64,000 bases of DNA from Thiomonas intermedia (GTDB lineage: Bacteria; Pseudomonadota; Gammaproteobacteria; Burkholderiales; Burkholderiaceae_C): the NCBI RefSeq assembly GCF_002028405.1, contig NZ_CP020046.1, forward strand, positions 1,488,001-1,552,000, in the 5' to 3' direction. Below, piece after piece: positions 1 to 8,617 of this stretch. How positions within the stretch are numbered: position 1 is the stretch's first letter; each line of letters opens with the position of its first letter. A program made the translations under genes and the position numbers. The notes under the pieces are model-generated. The model saw only the letters and a program-made list of their open reading frames with translations. It did no database searches and was not told the DNA's origin.

Positions 1-161
1 AAGATGAAGCCACGATCCAGAACGGACACCTGGCATTGCGAAAGGGGCTGAAACGTGCCATTGAGATAGCACTCCGAAGCTTCCAAGGACAAGGGGCTGG
101 CTGACATATATATAGATAGAGGTAGGCGGGGGATGACAACCTTCCGGATGTGGCGATGGGC
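1..161. other. Left edge, non-coding
   Basis: This stretch lies downstream of the minus-strand response regulator and runs to the window edge. It contains a short AT-rich run near 108-120. I see no convincing coding frame, RNA or terminator. Confidence 0.5.
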
Positions 162-833
162 TCAACGCACCAGTCCGCGCCGAACCGCCTCCAGGGCAGC
201 TTCGGCGCGGGATGAGATATTGAGCTTGCGATAGATCTGCTTGACGTAGTCCGCCACGGTATGGCGCGAGAGGCCGAGTTGAACAGCGATTTCCGGCAAG
301 GTGTAGCCCTTGCCGACCAGTTGCAACACCTCGCTTTCCCGCTCAGTCAGTGCAATCTGATCTTCCTGCGGGACGTTCGAGGACGGCGCTGACATCGTGC
401 GGTGCAAATGCGTGAAGTGCTGCACCATTCTTCGGGCAATACTGGGCGAAAGCGGGGGCTCGCCGTCTTGAATGCGTCGCAGCTGGGCGCGCAGCTCGAT
501 CTTGGGACGGTCCTTGAGCAGATAACCGAATGCCCCGGCCTGCAACGCAGGGAACAGGTGGTCATCATCGTCAAAGATGGTGACCACCACGGAACGCGCC
601 TGCGGACGCGTGTCGGTCAGGGTGCGAATCAGCTCCAGCCCACTGGCGTCGGGCAGACCGAGGTCGACCAGCAGCAGATCCACGGGTTCGCGCTGCAGCA
701 GCTGCATGGCGTCTGCCATGCGTCCCGCCTCGAAAATACGCGCACCCGGATAATTTTCCCGCAGCAGCTCGACAAACCCGGCCCTCACCGCGGGAAGGTC
801 GTCGACGACCAAGGCACATTGCATGGCGCTCAT
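162..833 (-). CDS. NarL/FixJ-family response regulator
   Basis: This is a two-component transcription factor of about 223 residues. An N-terminal receiver domain shows the acidic pair DD at residues 11-12 and the probable phospho-acceptor Asp57 in the LLVDLGLPD block. A C-terminal LuxR-type helix-turn-helix covers roughly residues 155-220, with the typical LTERESEVL start and the TVADYVKQIYRKL recognition region. I chose the start MSAMQ because the receiver domain begins directly after it; an in-frame ATG at 878 would add 15 unlikely residues. It is divergent from phoH and no sensor kinase lies beside it in the window, so its stimulus is unknown. Confidence 0.88.
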   Translation of the reverse strand: MSAMQCALVVDDLPAVRAGFVELLRENYPGARIFEAGRMADAMQLLQREPVDLLLVDLGLPDASGLELIRTLTDTRPQARSVVVTIFDDDDHLFPALQAGAFGYLLKDRPKIELRAQLRRIQDGEPPLSPSIARRMVQHFTHLHRTMSAPSSNVPQEDQIALTERESEVLQLVGKGYTLPEIAVQLGLSRHTVADYVKQIYRKLNISSRAEAALEAVRRGLVR

Positions 834-921
834 CGGATTCCGTTTCTGGTCTTTACGCCGAGCAGACAATGTCGGCATCAGGCCGATACTATCAACTCAC
901 GCCCCTGAATGCGGGGGAATC

Positions 922-940
922 GTGGGCGTTTCCCGCCCAC
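922..940. other. Hairpin ahead of phoH
   Basis: A perfect 7-bp stem (GTGGGCG / CGCCCAC) with a 5-nt loop ends 16 nt before the chosen phoH ATG. There is no T-tract, so it is not an ordinary terminator. It sits in the intergenic space shared with the divergent regulator and would lie in the phoH leader if transcription starts upstream of it. The role is unknown. Confidence 0.35.
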
Positions 941-956
941 ACCCACAACAGCCCTC

Positions 957-2003
957 ATGTCCATTTCGTCCGTGCAACTCAGACACACTTTTTCTCCACC
1001 CGACAACGCCCGCCTCGCCCAGCTCTGCGGACCGCTGGATGAGAATTTGAGGCAGATCGAAGTCGCTTTCGATGTACGCCTTGCCCGACGGGCCGATACC
1101 CTGACCGTCGAGGGTGAAAGCACCGCCGCTCGGCGCGCACTCGATTTGCTGCAGACACTCTGGAGCCGGACCGAGGCCCGATTCAGCCTTGAGGACATCC
1201 AGCTCGAACTGGTCCAGGCCGCCCAGGGTCTTCGGCCGAAGCTCGCCGCCGCAGACGACGAGCCGGTGCTCTACACGCGGCGCGATAGCCTTCATGGTCG
1301 CACGCCCAATCAGGTGCAGTACATCCGCAACATCCTTCAGCACGACATCACGTTTGGCATCGGTCCGGCGGGCACGGGCAAGACCTTTCTCGCCGTGGCC
1401 TGCGCGGTGGATGCGCTCGAACGTCATGCCATCTCGCGCCTGGTGCTCACCCGCCCCGCCGTCGAGGCGGGTGAGAGGCTGGGCTTTCTTCCCGGCGACC
1501 TGACGCAGAAGATCGACCCGTATCTGCGCCCCTTGTACGACGCGCTGTACGACCTCCTGGGCATGGAGAAGACGCAGAAGCTGTTTGAACGCGGCGCCAT
1601 TGAGATCGCACCGCTGGCTTTCATGCGGGGGCGCACACTCAACCAGTCGTTCATCATTCTGGACGAGGCCCAGAACACCACGCCTGAGCAGATGAAGATG
1701 TTCCTCACACGCATCGGCTTCGGGTCCCGCGCGGTGATCACCGGCGACATCAGTCAGGTCGATCTGCCGCGTGGCACGCAAAGCGGGCTCGCCCAGGCGC
1801 AGAAAGTGCTGGCCCAGGTTCGGGGCATCGCCTTCAATCACTTCACCAGTCAGGATGTGGTGCGGCATCCCCTGGTTGCACGCATCGTCGATGCCTACGA
1901 GGCCCACGACACCCAGCAGGGCCTCGAAGCCGCCGGTGTGTCCGACCGCCATCCAAGCGACAGCACCCCAACTCCACGCCGGCGCACGCCGCGCCCGGCA
2001 TGA
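957..2003 (+). CDS. phoH: PhoH-like ATPase (PhoL/YbeZ type)
   Basis: This cytoplasmic P-loop ATPase of about 348 residues belongs to the PhoH/YbeZ family, associated with RNA metabolism and ribosome maturation with YbeY. An N-terminal nucleic-acid-binding-like segment precedes the Walker A motif GPAGTGKT near residues 136-143 and a Walker B block FIILDEAQN near residues 232-240. The start at 957 (MSISS) fits the family; an ATG at 909 would add a 16-residue proline-rich extension. Its stop overlaps the ybeY start by 4 nt, so the two are translationally coupled as in many proteobacteria. Confidence 0.93.
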   Translation: MSISSVQLRHTFSPPDNARLAQLCGPLDENLRQIEVAFDVRLARRADTLTVEGESTAARRALDLLQTLWSRTEARFSLEDIQLELVQAAQGLRPKLAAADDEPVLYTRRDSLHGRTPNQVQYIRNILQHDITFGIGPAGTGKTFLAVACAVDALERHAISRLVLTRPAVEAGERLGFLPGDLTQKIDPYLRPLYDALYDLLGMEKTQKLFERGAIEIAPLAFMRGRTLNQSFIILDEAQNTTPEQMKMFLTRIGFGSRAVITGDISQVDLPRGTQSGLAQAQKVLAQVRGIAFNHFTSQDVVRHPLVARIVDAYEAHDTQQGLEAAGVSDRHPSDSTPTPRRRTPRPA

Positions 2004-2524
2004 CGCGGCCAGCCCGACTTCCCTCACCCGCTTTGCGCCTTTCGGTCCAGTTCGCCGACCCCACGCATCGCGCTCTGCTGCCCCGCGCCTTGTTGCTGCG
2101 CTGGATTCGCGCGGCCTTGCGCGTTGGGCCCCAGACCTGTGAGCCCCAGTCCTCCAACGGCGAGGCGCGGCCGCATCAGATCACCTTGCGCTTCGTGACG
2201 GCCGACGAAGGCCAAGCGCTCAACCGTGATTACCGCGGCAAGGATTACGCCACCAATGTCCTCACCTTCGACTACGGCCACTGGCCCGTGCTGGCTGACA
2301 TCGTGCTGTGCAGCCCGGTCGTCGCGCGCGAAGCACAGGCTCAAGACAAGCCTCTGGTCGCGCATTACGCCCATCTCGTCATCCACGGCGTACTGCACGC
2401 CCAAGGCTGGGACCATCTGACCGAGCGCGAAGCGCAAGAGATGGAGCGTCACGAAGTGGCCGCCCTGCAGCGCTTCGCCATCCCAGACCCCTATGCTGAC
2501 GGCAGCACCCTGCCTGCAGGGTAA
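2000..2524 (+). CDS. ybeY: Endoribonuclease YbeY
   Basis: YbeY is a single-strand-specific metallo-endoribonuclease needed for 16S rRNA 3' maturation and late 70S quality control. The 174-residue product carries the zinc-binding signature [11 protein letters not shown] at about residues 129-139 and the conserved block [11 protein letters not shown] upstream. The N-terminus is about 20 residues longer than the shortest family members. It overlaps phoH by 4 nt and is followed after 36 nt by lnt, so the three probably form one operon. The corC gene often found between ybeY and lnt is absent here. Confidence 0.94.
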   Translation: MTRPARLPSPALRLSVQFADPTHRALLPRALLLRWIRAALRVGPQTCEPQSSNGEARPHQITLRFVTADEGQALNRDYRGKDYATNVLTFDYGHWPVLADIVLCSPVVAREAQAQDKPLVAHYAHLVIHGVLHAQGWDHLTEREAQEMERHEVAALQRFAIPDPYADGSTLPAG

Positions 2525-2560
2525 AGTCCGGGCGCCGCACCCTCCGACCCTTCCTGTTTC

Positions 2561-4204
2561 ATGCCTGCACATCCCGCACCCCGCGATCGCCACTCTGCGC
2601 GCCCCCGCTCCCGTCTGGGGCGCCTGCTCGCCCACCCTCGCCTCGCCCCGTTTCTGTCGATCCTTCTGGGGGGGTTGCTCGCCCAGACCTTTGGGCGACC
2701 GCAGTTCGGCGCGTGGTCCATCCTGATCCTGGCCCTGTGGATCGGCCTGCTCTGGGCCGATCCACAGTCCACCCGGTCGAAAAGAGCCAAGCGCGGCGCC
2801 TTGCTGGGCTTCAGCCTGGGTCTGGGCTGGTTCACGGGCGGGCTCTGGTGGCTCTATATCAGCATGGCGGTGTACGGCGGCATGTCGCCGCCCCTGGCGG
2901 GTGGTGCCCTGCTGCTGTTCTGCGCCTATCTCGCCATCTACCCCACGCTGGCTGCGGCACTCGCCGCCGCACTCGCACCGCCTGCTCGACGCGAGCCTTG
3001 GCCGCTGCTGCAGGCGCTCGGATCGGCGTGCGTGCTCGCCGGCGGCTGGACCCTGGCCGAATGGTTGCGCGGCACGGTTTTCACCGGCTTTCCCTGGCTG
3101 GCGCTGGGCTATGCGCAGGTGGGCAATCCGCTTTCGGGCTACGCCCCAGTCGTCGGGCAGTACGGGGTGAACTTCGCCGCGGCCTTGGCCGCCGCGCTGC
3201 TGGCGCTGCTCTCGCAGGTCAGTCTGCGCGGCGCACTGGTCAATGTGGCCCTGCTGGCGGCGCTCTTTCTGGGCGGCCTGCAATTGCAGCAGGTCCGCTG
3301 GACGCACCCGGTCGGTCCCGCCCTGCGTGTGGCGCTGCTCCAGGGCGATGTGGCGCAGTCTGAGAAATTCCGCCCCGATTCCCTTGCACCAACGCTGCGT
3401 CTGTACGGCGACTGGCTGAGTTCGCTGCACGCCGATCTCATCGTCACCCCGGAGACCGCGGTGCCGGTCCTGCCGGAAGACCTCGACCCGTCCTATCTGC
3501 GACAGGTCGAGCGCTCGCTAAGAGAGCACCACGCCGCCGCGCTCCTCGGCATTCCTCTCACACGGGGCACCGATCAATACACCAATAGCGTGCTGGGGCT
3601 GGGGGGCACGGCGCCCTATCGGTACGACAAAGCCCACCTGGTGCCCTTCGGCGAGTTCGTGCCCTATGGCTTTCATTGGTTCGTGAAGCTGATGGACATG
3701 CCTCTGGGTAGCTTTGCCCGCGGCGGTTTCGACCAGCCGCCCTTCGTGGTGCAGGGCGTGAAGGTGGCGCCGAACATCTGCTACGAGGATCTGTTCGGCG
3801 CGCAGATGGCGCAGCGCTTTCGCTCGCCCGGCCATGCTCCCAACCTCTTTGCCAACCTGACCAATCTCGGTTGGTTCGGCAACACCATCGTCATCCCGCA
3901 GCATCTGGAAATTGCGCGCATGCGCTCGCTGGAATTTCAGATTCCCGGCATCCGCGCCACCAATACCGGCGCCACCGCCCTCATCGACGCGCGAGGACGG
4001 GTTGCCGCCGAGTTGCCGCCCTACACCGTGGGCGTCCTCAACGTCACCGTGCAAGGCCATGCCGGCCTGACCCCGTTCGCCTGGGCCGCGTCGCGCTATG
4101 GCGACTGGCCCGAAGTGCTGCTGGCTCTCTTCGCGTTGCTGCTGGGCTGGGCCCTGGCGCGCCCACAGCGCGGCGGCACCCGCCACCACAGCGCCAAGGT
4201 GTAA
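2561..4204 (+). CDS. lnt: Apolipoprotein N-acyltransferase
   Basis: Lnt adds the third acyl chain to the N-terminal cysteine of lipoproteins in the inner membrane. The 547-residue protein has a hydrophobic N-terminal half (about residues 25-240) with several membrane segments and a C-terminal nitrilase-type domain. The catalytic triad is visible: Glu298 in TPETAVPV, Lys357 in YDKAHLVPFGEF and Cys407 in NICYEDLFG. A final hydrophobic segment lies near residue 525. Its 3' end overlaps the convergent DUF2784 gene by about 109 nt. Confidence 0.95.
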   Translation: MPAHPAPRDRHSARPRSRLGRLLAHPRLAPFLSILLGGLLAQTFGRPQFGAWSILILALWIGLLWADPQSTRSKRAKRGALLGFSLGLGWFTGGLWWLYISMAVYGGMSPPLAGGALLLFCAYLAIYPTLAAALAAALAPPARREPWPLLQALGSACVLAGGWTLAEWLRGTVFTGFPWLALGYAQVGNPLSGYAPVVGQYGVNFAAALAAALLALLSQVSLRGALVNVALLAALFLGGLQLQQVRWTHPVGPALRVALLQGDVAQSEKFRPDSLAPTLRLYGDWLSSLHADLIVTPETAVPVLPEDLDPSYLRQVERSLREHHAAALLGIPLTRGTDQYTNSVLGLGGTAPYRYDKAHLVPFGEFVPYGFHWFVKLMDMPLGSFARGGFDQPPFVVQGVKVAPNICYEDLFGAQMAQRFRSPGHAPNLFANLTNLGWFGNTIVIPQHLEIARMRSLEFQIPGIRATNTGATALIDARGRVAAELPPYTVGVLNVTVQGHAGLTPFAWAASRYGDWPEVLLALFALLLGWALARPQRGGTRHHSAKV

Positions 4205-4554
4205 ACCCCCACCGCCAGATAAAGCACCGTGAACACCGACAGCGGCAGGTTCCAGAAAATCAGGCGATCGATCCAAGTCTGGATCAGCCCGGCCGCATAC
4301 CCCTGCCGACCTGCGTCTCGCAGCAGCTCGCTCTGCCACAGAGTGAGGAAGCAGGCACGCCCCATCGCGGCCTGAGCCGCCACCACCGCCATCGACAGCA
4401 GATGCGCGGCGCGCCAGAAGCAGCCGCGCACCCAGGACCAGCGCCGCCATGCCCCCAGGGGCACGACGATCAGTCCGGCCACATTGAACAGAATCACCCC
4501 GAGGTGGACGCCGAGGACCAGATGGGCCAAGAACAGGTCGAACGCTGCGGACAT
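4096..4554 (-). CDS. DUF2784 family membrane protein
   Basis: A 152-residue inner-membrane protein with about four hydrophobic helices (near residues 6-33, 47-65, 88-105 and 98-122). It resembles the DUF2784 family in the H-x6-GVILFNVAGLIVVPLG opening and in the LTLWQSELLRDAG region after a cysteine. The function of the family is unknown. The gene is convergent with lnt and its last third lies antisense to the end of lnt. The low-complexity tail (residues 128-152) coincides with that overlap and may simply be imposed by the lnt frame. Confidence 0.72.
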   Translation of the reverse strand: MSAAFDLFLAHLVLGVHLGVILFNVAGLIVVPLGAWRRWSWVRGCFWRAAHLLSMAVVAAQAAMGRACFLTLWQSELLRDAGRQGYAAGLIQTWIDRLIFWNLPLSVFTVLYLAVGVYTLALWWRVPPRCGRARAQPSSNAKRASSTSGQSP

Positions 4555-4746
4555 GGCGGCATTGTCCCCTTGCCGAAAGCCACCATGCGTGGAACCGGTA
4601 CTACATGCCGTTACATTTCCAGCGACGTCTCGCGGCTATGGTTTGAGCATCAGCGTCACGGACATCCACCGAGAGCACGGGAGCTCAACGAGACCCGCTC
4701 GCCTCCTTGGACAGCGACGCTACGTTCCTTCCCCTGGAGTCGTTTC

Positions 4747-5388
4747 ATGCCTTCCATGACTGTTCTCATGCGCCGCGCCAGCGCGGTGCTCGCCGTGTGC
4801 ATCGCCTGTGCGCCCGCCTCTTGGGCGGCCGGGTTTACCTTCACGCCCTACCCCACGCCCCACAACCTCCCCCTGTCGCAGGTCACGTTCGAGAATGCGC
4901 AGGGCAAAGCCATGACGCTTGCGGATTTCAAGGGCAAGGTCGTGCTGCTCAATATCTGGGCCACCTGGTGTCCGCCCTGCGTGCGCGAAATGCCCACGCT
5001 GGACAAGCTGCAGAAGCAACTGGGCAGCAAGGACTTCGCGGTCGTCCCCCTGTCAGTGGACAAGGGCGGGATCTACACGGTGAAGAGTTTTTACGATGAC
5101 AACTTCATTGGCAACCTGCCGATCTATGTCGATCCCACCACCCACGCGCTCGACACCCTGAGCATTCTGGGCACCCCCACCACCATTCTGATCGACAAGC
5201 AGGGCAAGGAAATTGCACGCACCATGGGCCCGGAAAATTGGGATCAGGCCGCCGTGATCGCCCAGATCAAGCATTACATGGCGGCCCCGTCCGGCACCAC
5301 CGCCAAACCACAGCAGCAGGCCCACGCCCTCGAAACCCGTGATGCGCACCTGGCTACGGCCTCGATCGAACAGCGACGGCCGGAGTAA
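4747..5388 (+). CDS. Exported TlpA/ResA-like thiol-disulfide oxidoreductase
   Basis: A thioredoxin-fold protein of about 213 residues. The N-terminal signal peptide (about residues 1-28, ending ASWA) predicts export, followed by the redox motif WATWCPPC with Cys75 and Cys78. The thioredoxin core extends to about residue 180 and the last 30 residues are low-complexity. TlpA-like proteins reduce periplasmic disulfides, often during cytochrome c maturation, which would fit the many c-type cytochromes here; that link is inferred. The start follows 190 nt of non-coding sequence. An upstream in-frame extension overlapping lnt is not supported. Confidence 0.88.
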   Translation: MPSMTVLMRRASAVLAVCIACAPASWAAGFTFTPYPTPHNLPLSQVTFENAQGKAMTLADFKGKVVLLNIWATWCPPCVREMPTLDKLQKQLGSKDFAVVPLSVDKGGIYTVKSFYDDNFIGNLPIYVDPTTHALDTLSILGTPTTILIDKQGKEIARTMGPENWDQAAVIAQIKHYMAAPSGTTAKPQQQAHALETRDAHLATASIEQRRPE

Positions 5389-5400
5389 ACGAGCCCCGGG

Positions 5401-6714
5401 ATGCAAACCGCAGCGCCCCCCTGGCGCCCTGACGACGCCTCACAGCCCAAACCCAGCGCCTGGGCGCAGATTTCTCTAGCCGCACGGCGCGTGATTCTCG
5501 CGCGCATGTCGCGCAGCATCGGCCAGGGGGCCTTGGTCGCAGCCTTTACGCTGTATCTGCACGCCCTGCAATGGAGCGCGCCGCAGATTGGTGCCGTTCT
5601 CAGCGGCGGGCTGTTCATCGGTGCGGCACTCACGTTGTGGATCGGACCGCTCAGCGATCGCCTCGGACGACGTCAGTTCCTGCTCGGCTACGAACTGATC
5701 CTCGTCATCTGCGCCGCCGTGGCGCTGTTCACAAGCACCCCCTGGCTTCTGGTGCCCGCCGCCCTGCTCGGGGGCTTCGGGCGTGGCGCCAACGGCGCGG
5801 CCGGCCCCTTCGGCCCGCTGGAGCAGGCCTGGCTGGCGCATGGCACGCCGCCTGCACTGCGCTCGCAGATCTTCAGCCTGAACTCAACCCTGGGAATGCT
5901 GGGCATGGCCTTGGGTGCCGTGTTCGGCGCGGCGCCGCACTGGCTGAGCAGCCTCATGTCGCAAGATTGGGCGTACCGCAGCCTGTTCGTCCTGCCGCTG
6001 CTGGGCTCCGCTGCGGGCTTCTTCCTGCTGCTGACGGCCGAAGATGCGCCAACCGCCAGCCGCGTTGAACCACGCCCCTTGAGCGCGCTCGGCGCGGACG
6101 AGCGCAGCGATGACGACAGCCCTCGGCAAGAGCGTCACCGCCGCGAGAACCGCCTGCTTTGGCGACTGGGCCTGGTCAACGCCCTCAACGGCCTGGGCAT
6201 CGGCATGGTGGCGCCGTTGATGGCCTATTGGTATCTGGTGCGCTTTGGTCATGGCCCAGCCAGTATCGGGCCCGCGATGGCGGCCAGCTTTGTGTTCGCC
6301 GCATTTGGCGCGCAGGTCGCCAGCCGCCTGGCCCAGCGCTTCGGCGCGGTGCGCGCGGTCGTCGGCATGCGCACGGCCGGGCTGCTGATGCTCCTGCTCA
6401 CCCCCTTGTCGCCCGTGTTCTGGATTGCTGCGAGCTTTTACGCCCTGCGAGCCACCGCCAACCAAGGCACCATGGGCGTGCGTCAGGCCTTGACGGTGAG
6501 TCTGACGGGCGCGGACCGGCGCGGTCTGGCCGCCACCGTCAACAATGTCTCGATTCAAATCCCCCGCGCCATCGGCCCTCTGTTTGCCGGCGTGCTGCTG
6601 CACATGGGGTGGTTGGTCGCACCCTTTCTCGTGGCCGCTGCGTTCCAGGCGCTGTACCTGGTGCTGTATCAACGATTGTTCCGCAACATCGAACCCAGCA
6701 AGGCCGCTACCTGA
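5401..6714 (+). CDS. MFS transporter
   Basis: A 437-residue major facilitator superfamily permease with about 12 hydrophobic segments. An MFS signature (IGPLSDRLGRRQFLLG) lies between the second and third helices, and a hydrophilic central loop of about 35 residues (near 220-250) joins the two halves. The substrate cannot be told from sequence. It starts 12 nt after the TlpA-like gene and may be cotranscribed with it. It is convergent with tsdA, with a perfect palindrome in the gap. Confidence 0.85.
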   Translation: MQTAAPPWRPDDASQPKPSAWAQISLAARRVILARMSRSIGQGALVAAFTLYLHALQWSAPQIGAVLSGGLFIGAALTLWIGPLSDRLGRRQFLLGYELILVICAAVALFTSTPWLLVPAALLGGFGRGANGAAGPFGPLEQAWLAHGTPPALRSQIFSLNSTLGMLGMALGAVFGAAPHWLSSLMSQDWAYRSLFVLPLLGSAAGFFLLLTAEDAPTASRVEPRPLSALGADERSDDDSPRQERHRRENRLLWRLGLVNALNGLGIGMVAPLMAYWYLVRFGHGPASIGPAMAASFVFAAFGAQVASRLAQRFGAVRAVVGMRTAGLLMLLLTPLSPVFWIAASFYALRATANQGTMGVRQALTVSLTGADRRGLAATVNNVSIQIPRAIGPLFAGVLLHMGWLVAPFLVAAAFQALYLVLYQRLFRNIEPSKAAT

Positions 6715-6718
6715 ATGA

Positions 6719-6746
6719 CCAATGCGCTGCCATGGCAGCGCATTGG
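6719..6746. terminator. Perfect 28-bp palindrome between convergent genes
   Basis: A perfect inverted repeat with arms CCAATGCGCTGC and GCAGCGCATTGG around a CATG centre, five bases after the MFS stop codon. It lies between the MFS gene and convergent tsdA. It has no T-tract on either side, so intrinsic termination is uncertain; transcript 3'-end protection is another option. Confidence 0.5.
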
Positions 6747-6766
6747 CAGGGCCGACCGGAAGACGT

Positions 6767-7744
6767 TCAGCGCGCCTTGGGGGCGCCGGTATCGCCCAGC
6801 AGTTTGCCGTTGACCTTGGTACCGTAGAGGCTGAACTTGCTGTCGTGGTACTTGGCGCGCGTGCCCGCCACCGTGCCGGTCCAACGCGGGTCTTGCGGGC
6901 GCTCCTGCGCATCCATGAAGTAAGCCACGTCCCAGGCCTGCTGCGGCGTCAGGCTGTAGCTCTGGCCATAGGGCATGTTGGCGTGGATAAACTCCGCCGC
7001 ACTCTTGATGCTGCCCATGCCCGCGCCCCAGTTGAAGGACTTGTCGCCCCACAGCGGCGGAAACACCGTCTTGCCTTCGACGTACTGCCCCTGGCCGTCT
7101 GCGCCATGGCAGATCGCGCAGCTCTGCGCATAGACCTTCTGCCCGCGCACATAGTCGGGAGCCTGCGCCGCCTTGGCCAGCGCGGGATAGCCACGGCCCG
7201 GCGTCTTCTCGTCTACAGGCAGGCCGGTGGACAGCCAGTACGCGTAGCTCTCCAGCGCCACCAGCGGTTCGCTGCCCAGCGGCGGCGCCTTGCCGTTTTC
7301 GCTGTACATGAAGCAGCCTTGCAATCGCTCCTCGAAGGTGTTGACCTTCTTGTTCTTGGCCCGGTAGGCCGGGTAGCTGACATAGGCCGCCCACATCGGC
7401 GCCGACCCGGCCATGCGTCCGCCGTCGGTATGGCAGTTCACGCAGCTCAGGCTATTGCCGACATAGGCCTTGGCGTACTTGGGTGTGTCGACCATGATGT
7501 CGCGGCCCAGGCGCACCATCTTGCCGAAGTCATTGTTCGGAATGGCCGACTCCGGGGGCGGTTGAAACTTGGAACCCGTCCCCACGGCGGCATTGATCTG
7601 CGAGGGCGGCGGGGCCACCGGCACTGCTGGCGTCTGCGCGGCGGCCGTGGCCGTGCCGGCAGCCGCCAGCAGCGCCGCCTGCAGCAGAGCGAGACGGCCA
7701 TGGCGATGCAGGCGGGACGTGGCGCGGGTGATCAGGACTGTCAT
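6767..7744 (-). CDS. tsdA: Thiosulfate dehydrogenase, dihaem cytochrome c (TsdA)
   Basis: A 325-residue periplasmic dihaem cytochrome of the TsdA family, which joins two thiosulfates into tetrathionate (reversible in some homologues). A signal peptide covers about residues 1-37. Haem 1 attaches at C101-V-N-C-H105, within the family-typical stretch starting VGNSLSC. The unusual axial ligand of the family, a cysteine, is present as Cys144 in LQGCFMYSENGKAPP. Haem 2 attaches at C209-A-I-C-H213, and Met257 in ANMPYG is a candidate distal ligand. It lies 76 nt downstream of tsdB on the same strand. The assignment rests on motif pattern; biochemical direction is unknown. Confidence 0.9.
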   Translation of the reverse strand: MTVLITRATSRLHRHGRLALLQAALLAAAGTATAAAQTPAVPVAPPPSQINAAVGTGSKFQPPPESAIPNNDFGKMVRLGRDIMVDTPKYAKAYVGNSLSCVNCHTDGGRMAGSAPMWAAYVSYPAYRAKNKKVNTFEERLQGCFMYSENGKAPPLGSEPLVALESYAYWLSTGLPVDEKTPGRGYPALAKAAQAPDYVRGQKVYAQSCAICHGADGQGQYVEGKTVFPPLWGDKSFNWGAGMGSIKSAAEFIHANMPYGQSYSLTPQQAWDVAYFMDAQERPQDPRWTGTVAGTRAKYHDSKFSLYGTKVNGKLLGDTGAPKAR

Positions 7745-7820
7745 GGGAAATCCTCAACGATTCGGTTCGGTCAGGGACGCAACGCCGGGCATGCAGCGCT
7801 GCGGTTCACGCAGGCAGGTT

Positions 7821-8495
7821 TCAGGGCGCCTTCTTGACAGGCGCGGCCGCCTTGGGGCCGGGAACGGGTTGTGCTGCCAGCCAGGCCGCGGCGGCCTGCG
7901 TCTGGGCATCGGTCATTCGCAACGCCACCGTCTGCATCAAAGCCTGCGGATCGCCCCGGCGCGTGCCCTCTTTCCAGGCCTTGATCTGCGCTTCGATATA
8001 CGCGGCTGGCTGGCCCAGCAACGGCGGAAAGGCCGTGCCGACGCCCTCCAGCCCGGGGCCGTGGCACCTTATGCACGCGGGAATGCCCTTCGACCAGTCT
8101 CCCTGGTGAACCAGGGCATCGCCCAGTGCCGCCTGCTCCGCTGGCGGCGCTTTGGCCAAAGGCGCCTCTCCGAGATGCAGGCCCGAGTAATAGGCCGCGA
8201 GATGGGAGATGTCGGCCGGGTTCAGCGGTTTGGCCATGGCCGACATCAGCGCATTGTTGCGCTGCCCGTCGGCGAAGGCTTTCAACTGGGCTTCGATGTA
8301 GGCCTTGGGCAGACCCGCCAGGCGGGGGTAGCCCGCCGCGGCATTGCCCATGCCGTTGGCGCCGTGACAGGCCGCGCACGAGGCAGGGTCTGCCGCGGTC
8401 GCCGCCAGAACTGGCAGCGCGGCGCTGGCGGCCAGCACCGCAACGCTGGCGGCAAGCCGCCGCAGGAACTGATGTAAAGGATTCGATCGGATCAT
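7821..8495 (-). CDS. tsdB: Dihaem cytochrome c4-type electron acceptor (TsdB)
   Basis: A periplasmic dihaem cytochrome of about 224 residues. A signal peptide ends near residue 32 (VLAATAA). Two c4-like repeats follow, with haem motifs C40-A-A-C-H44 and C141-I-R-C-H145, each followed by a YPRLAGLP / FPPLLGQP element. It precedes tsdA in the order known for tsdBA pairs, where TsdB receives electrons from TsdA. I chose the start MIRSN at 8495 because CAGGAG lies just upstream and the signal peptide begins there; a longer frame starting at 8567 is less likely. A generic cytochrome c4 is the alternative name. Confidence 0.87.
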   Translation of the reverse strand: MIRSNPLHQFLRRLAASVAVLAASAALPVLAATAADPASCAACHGANGMGNAAAGYPRLAGLPKAYIEAQLKAFADGQRNNALMSAMAKPLNPADISHLAAYYSGLHLGEAPLAKAPPAEQAALGDALVHQGDWSKGIPACIRCHGPGLEGVGTAFPPLLGQPAAYIEAQIKAWKEGTRRGDPQALMQTVALRMTDAQTQAAAAWLAAQPVPGPKAAAPVKKAP

Positions 8496-8617
8496 GGGCG
8501 CATCTCCTGTAGCCGACATGACGCTGACGAATGAATCTTCCTTCCGCTTAGTCGGGCCTGCCCTCAAGCATAGAGTGTCGTACCCAATCCAATTGTGTCT
8601 GGATACGACCGATCCAG

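Noticed and set aside
897-2027. Long minus-strand frame opposite phoH
   Set aside because: Composition-driven shadow of a real GC-rich gene; rich in His, Gly and Arg, no family resemblance, and phoH is fully conserved on the other strand.
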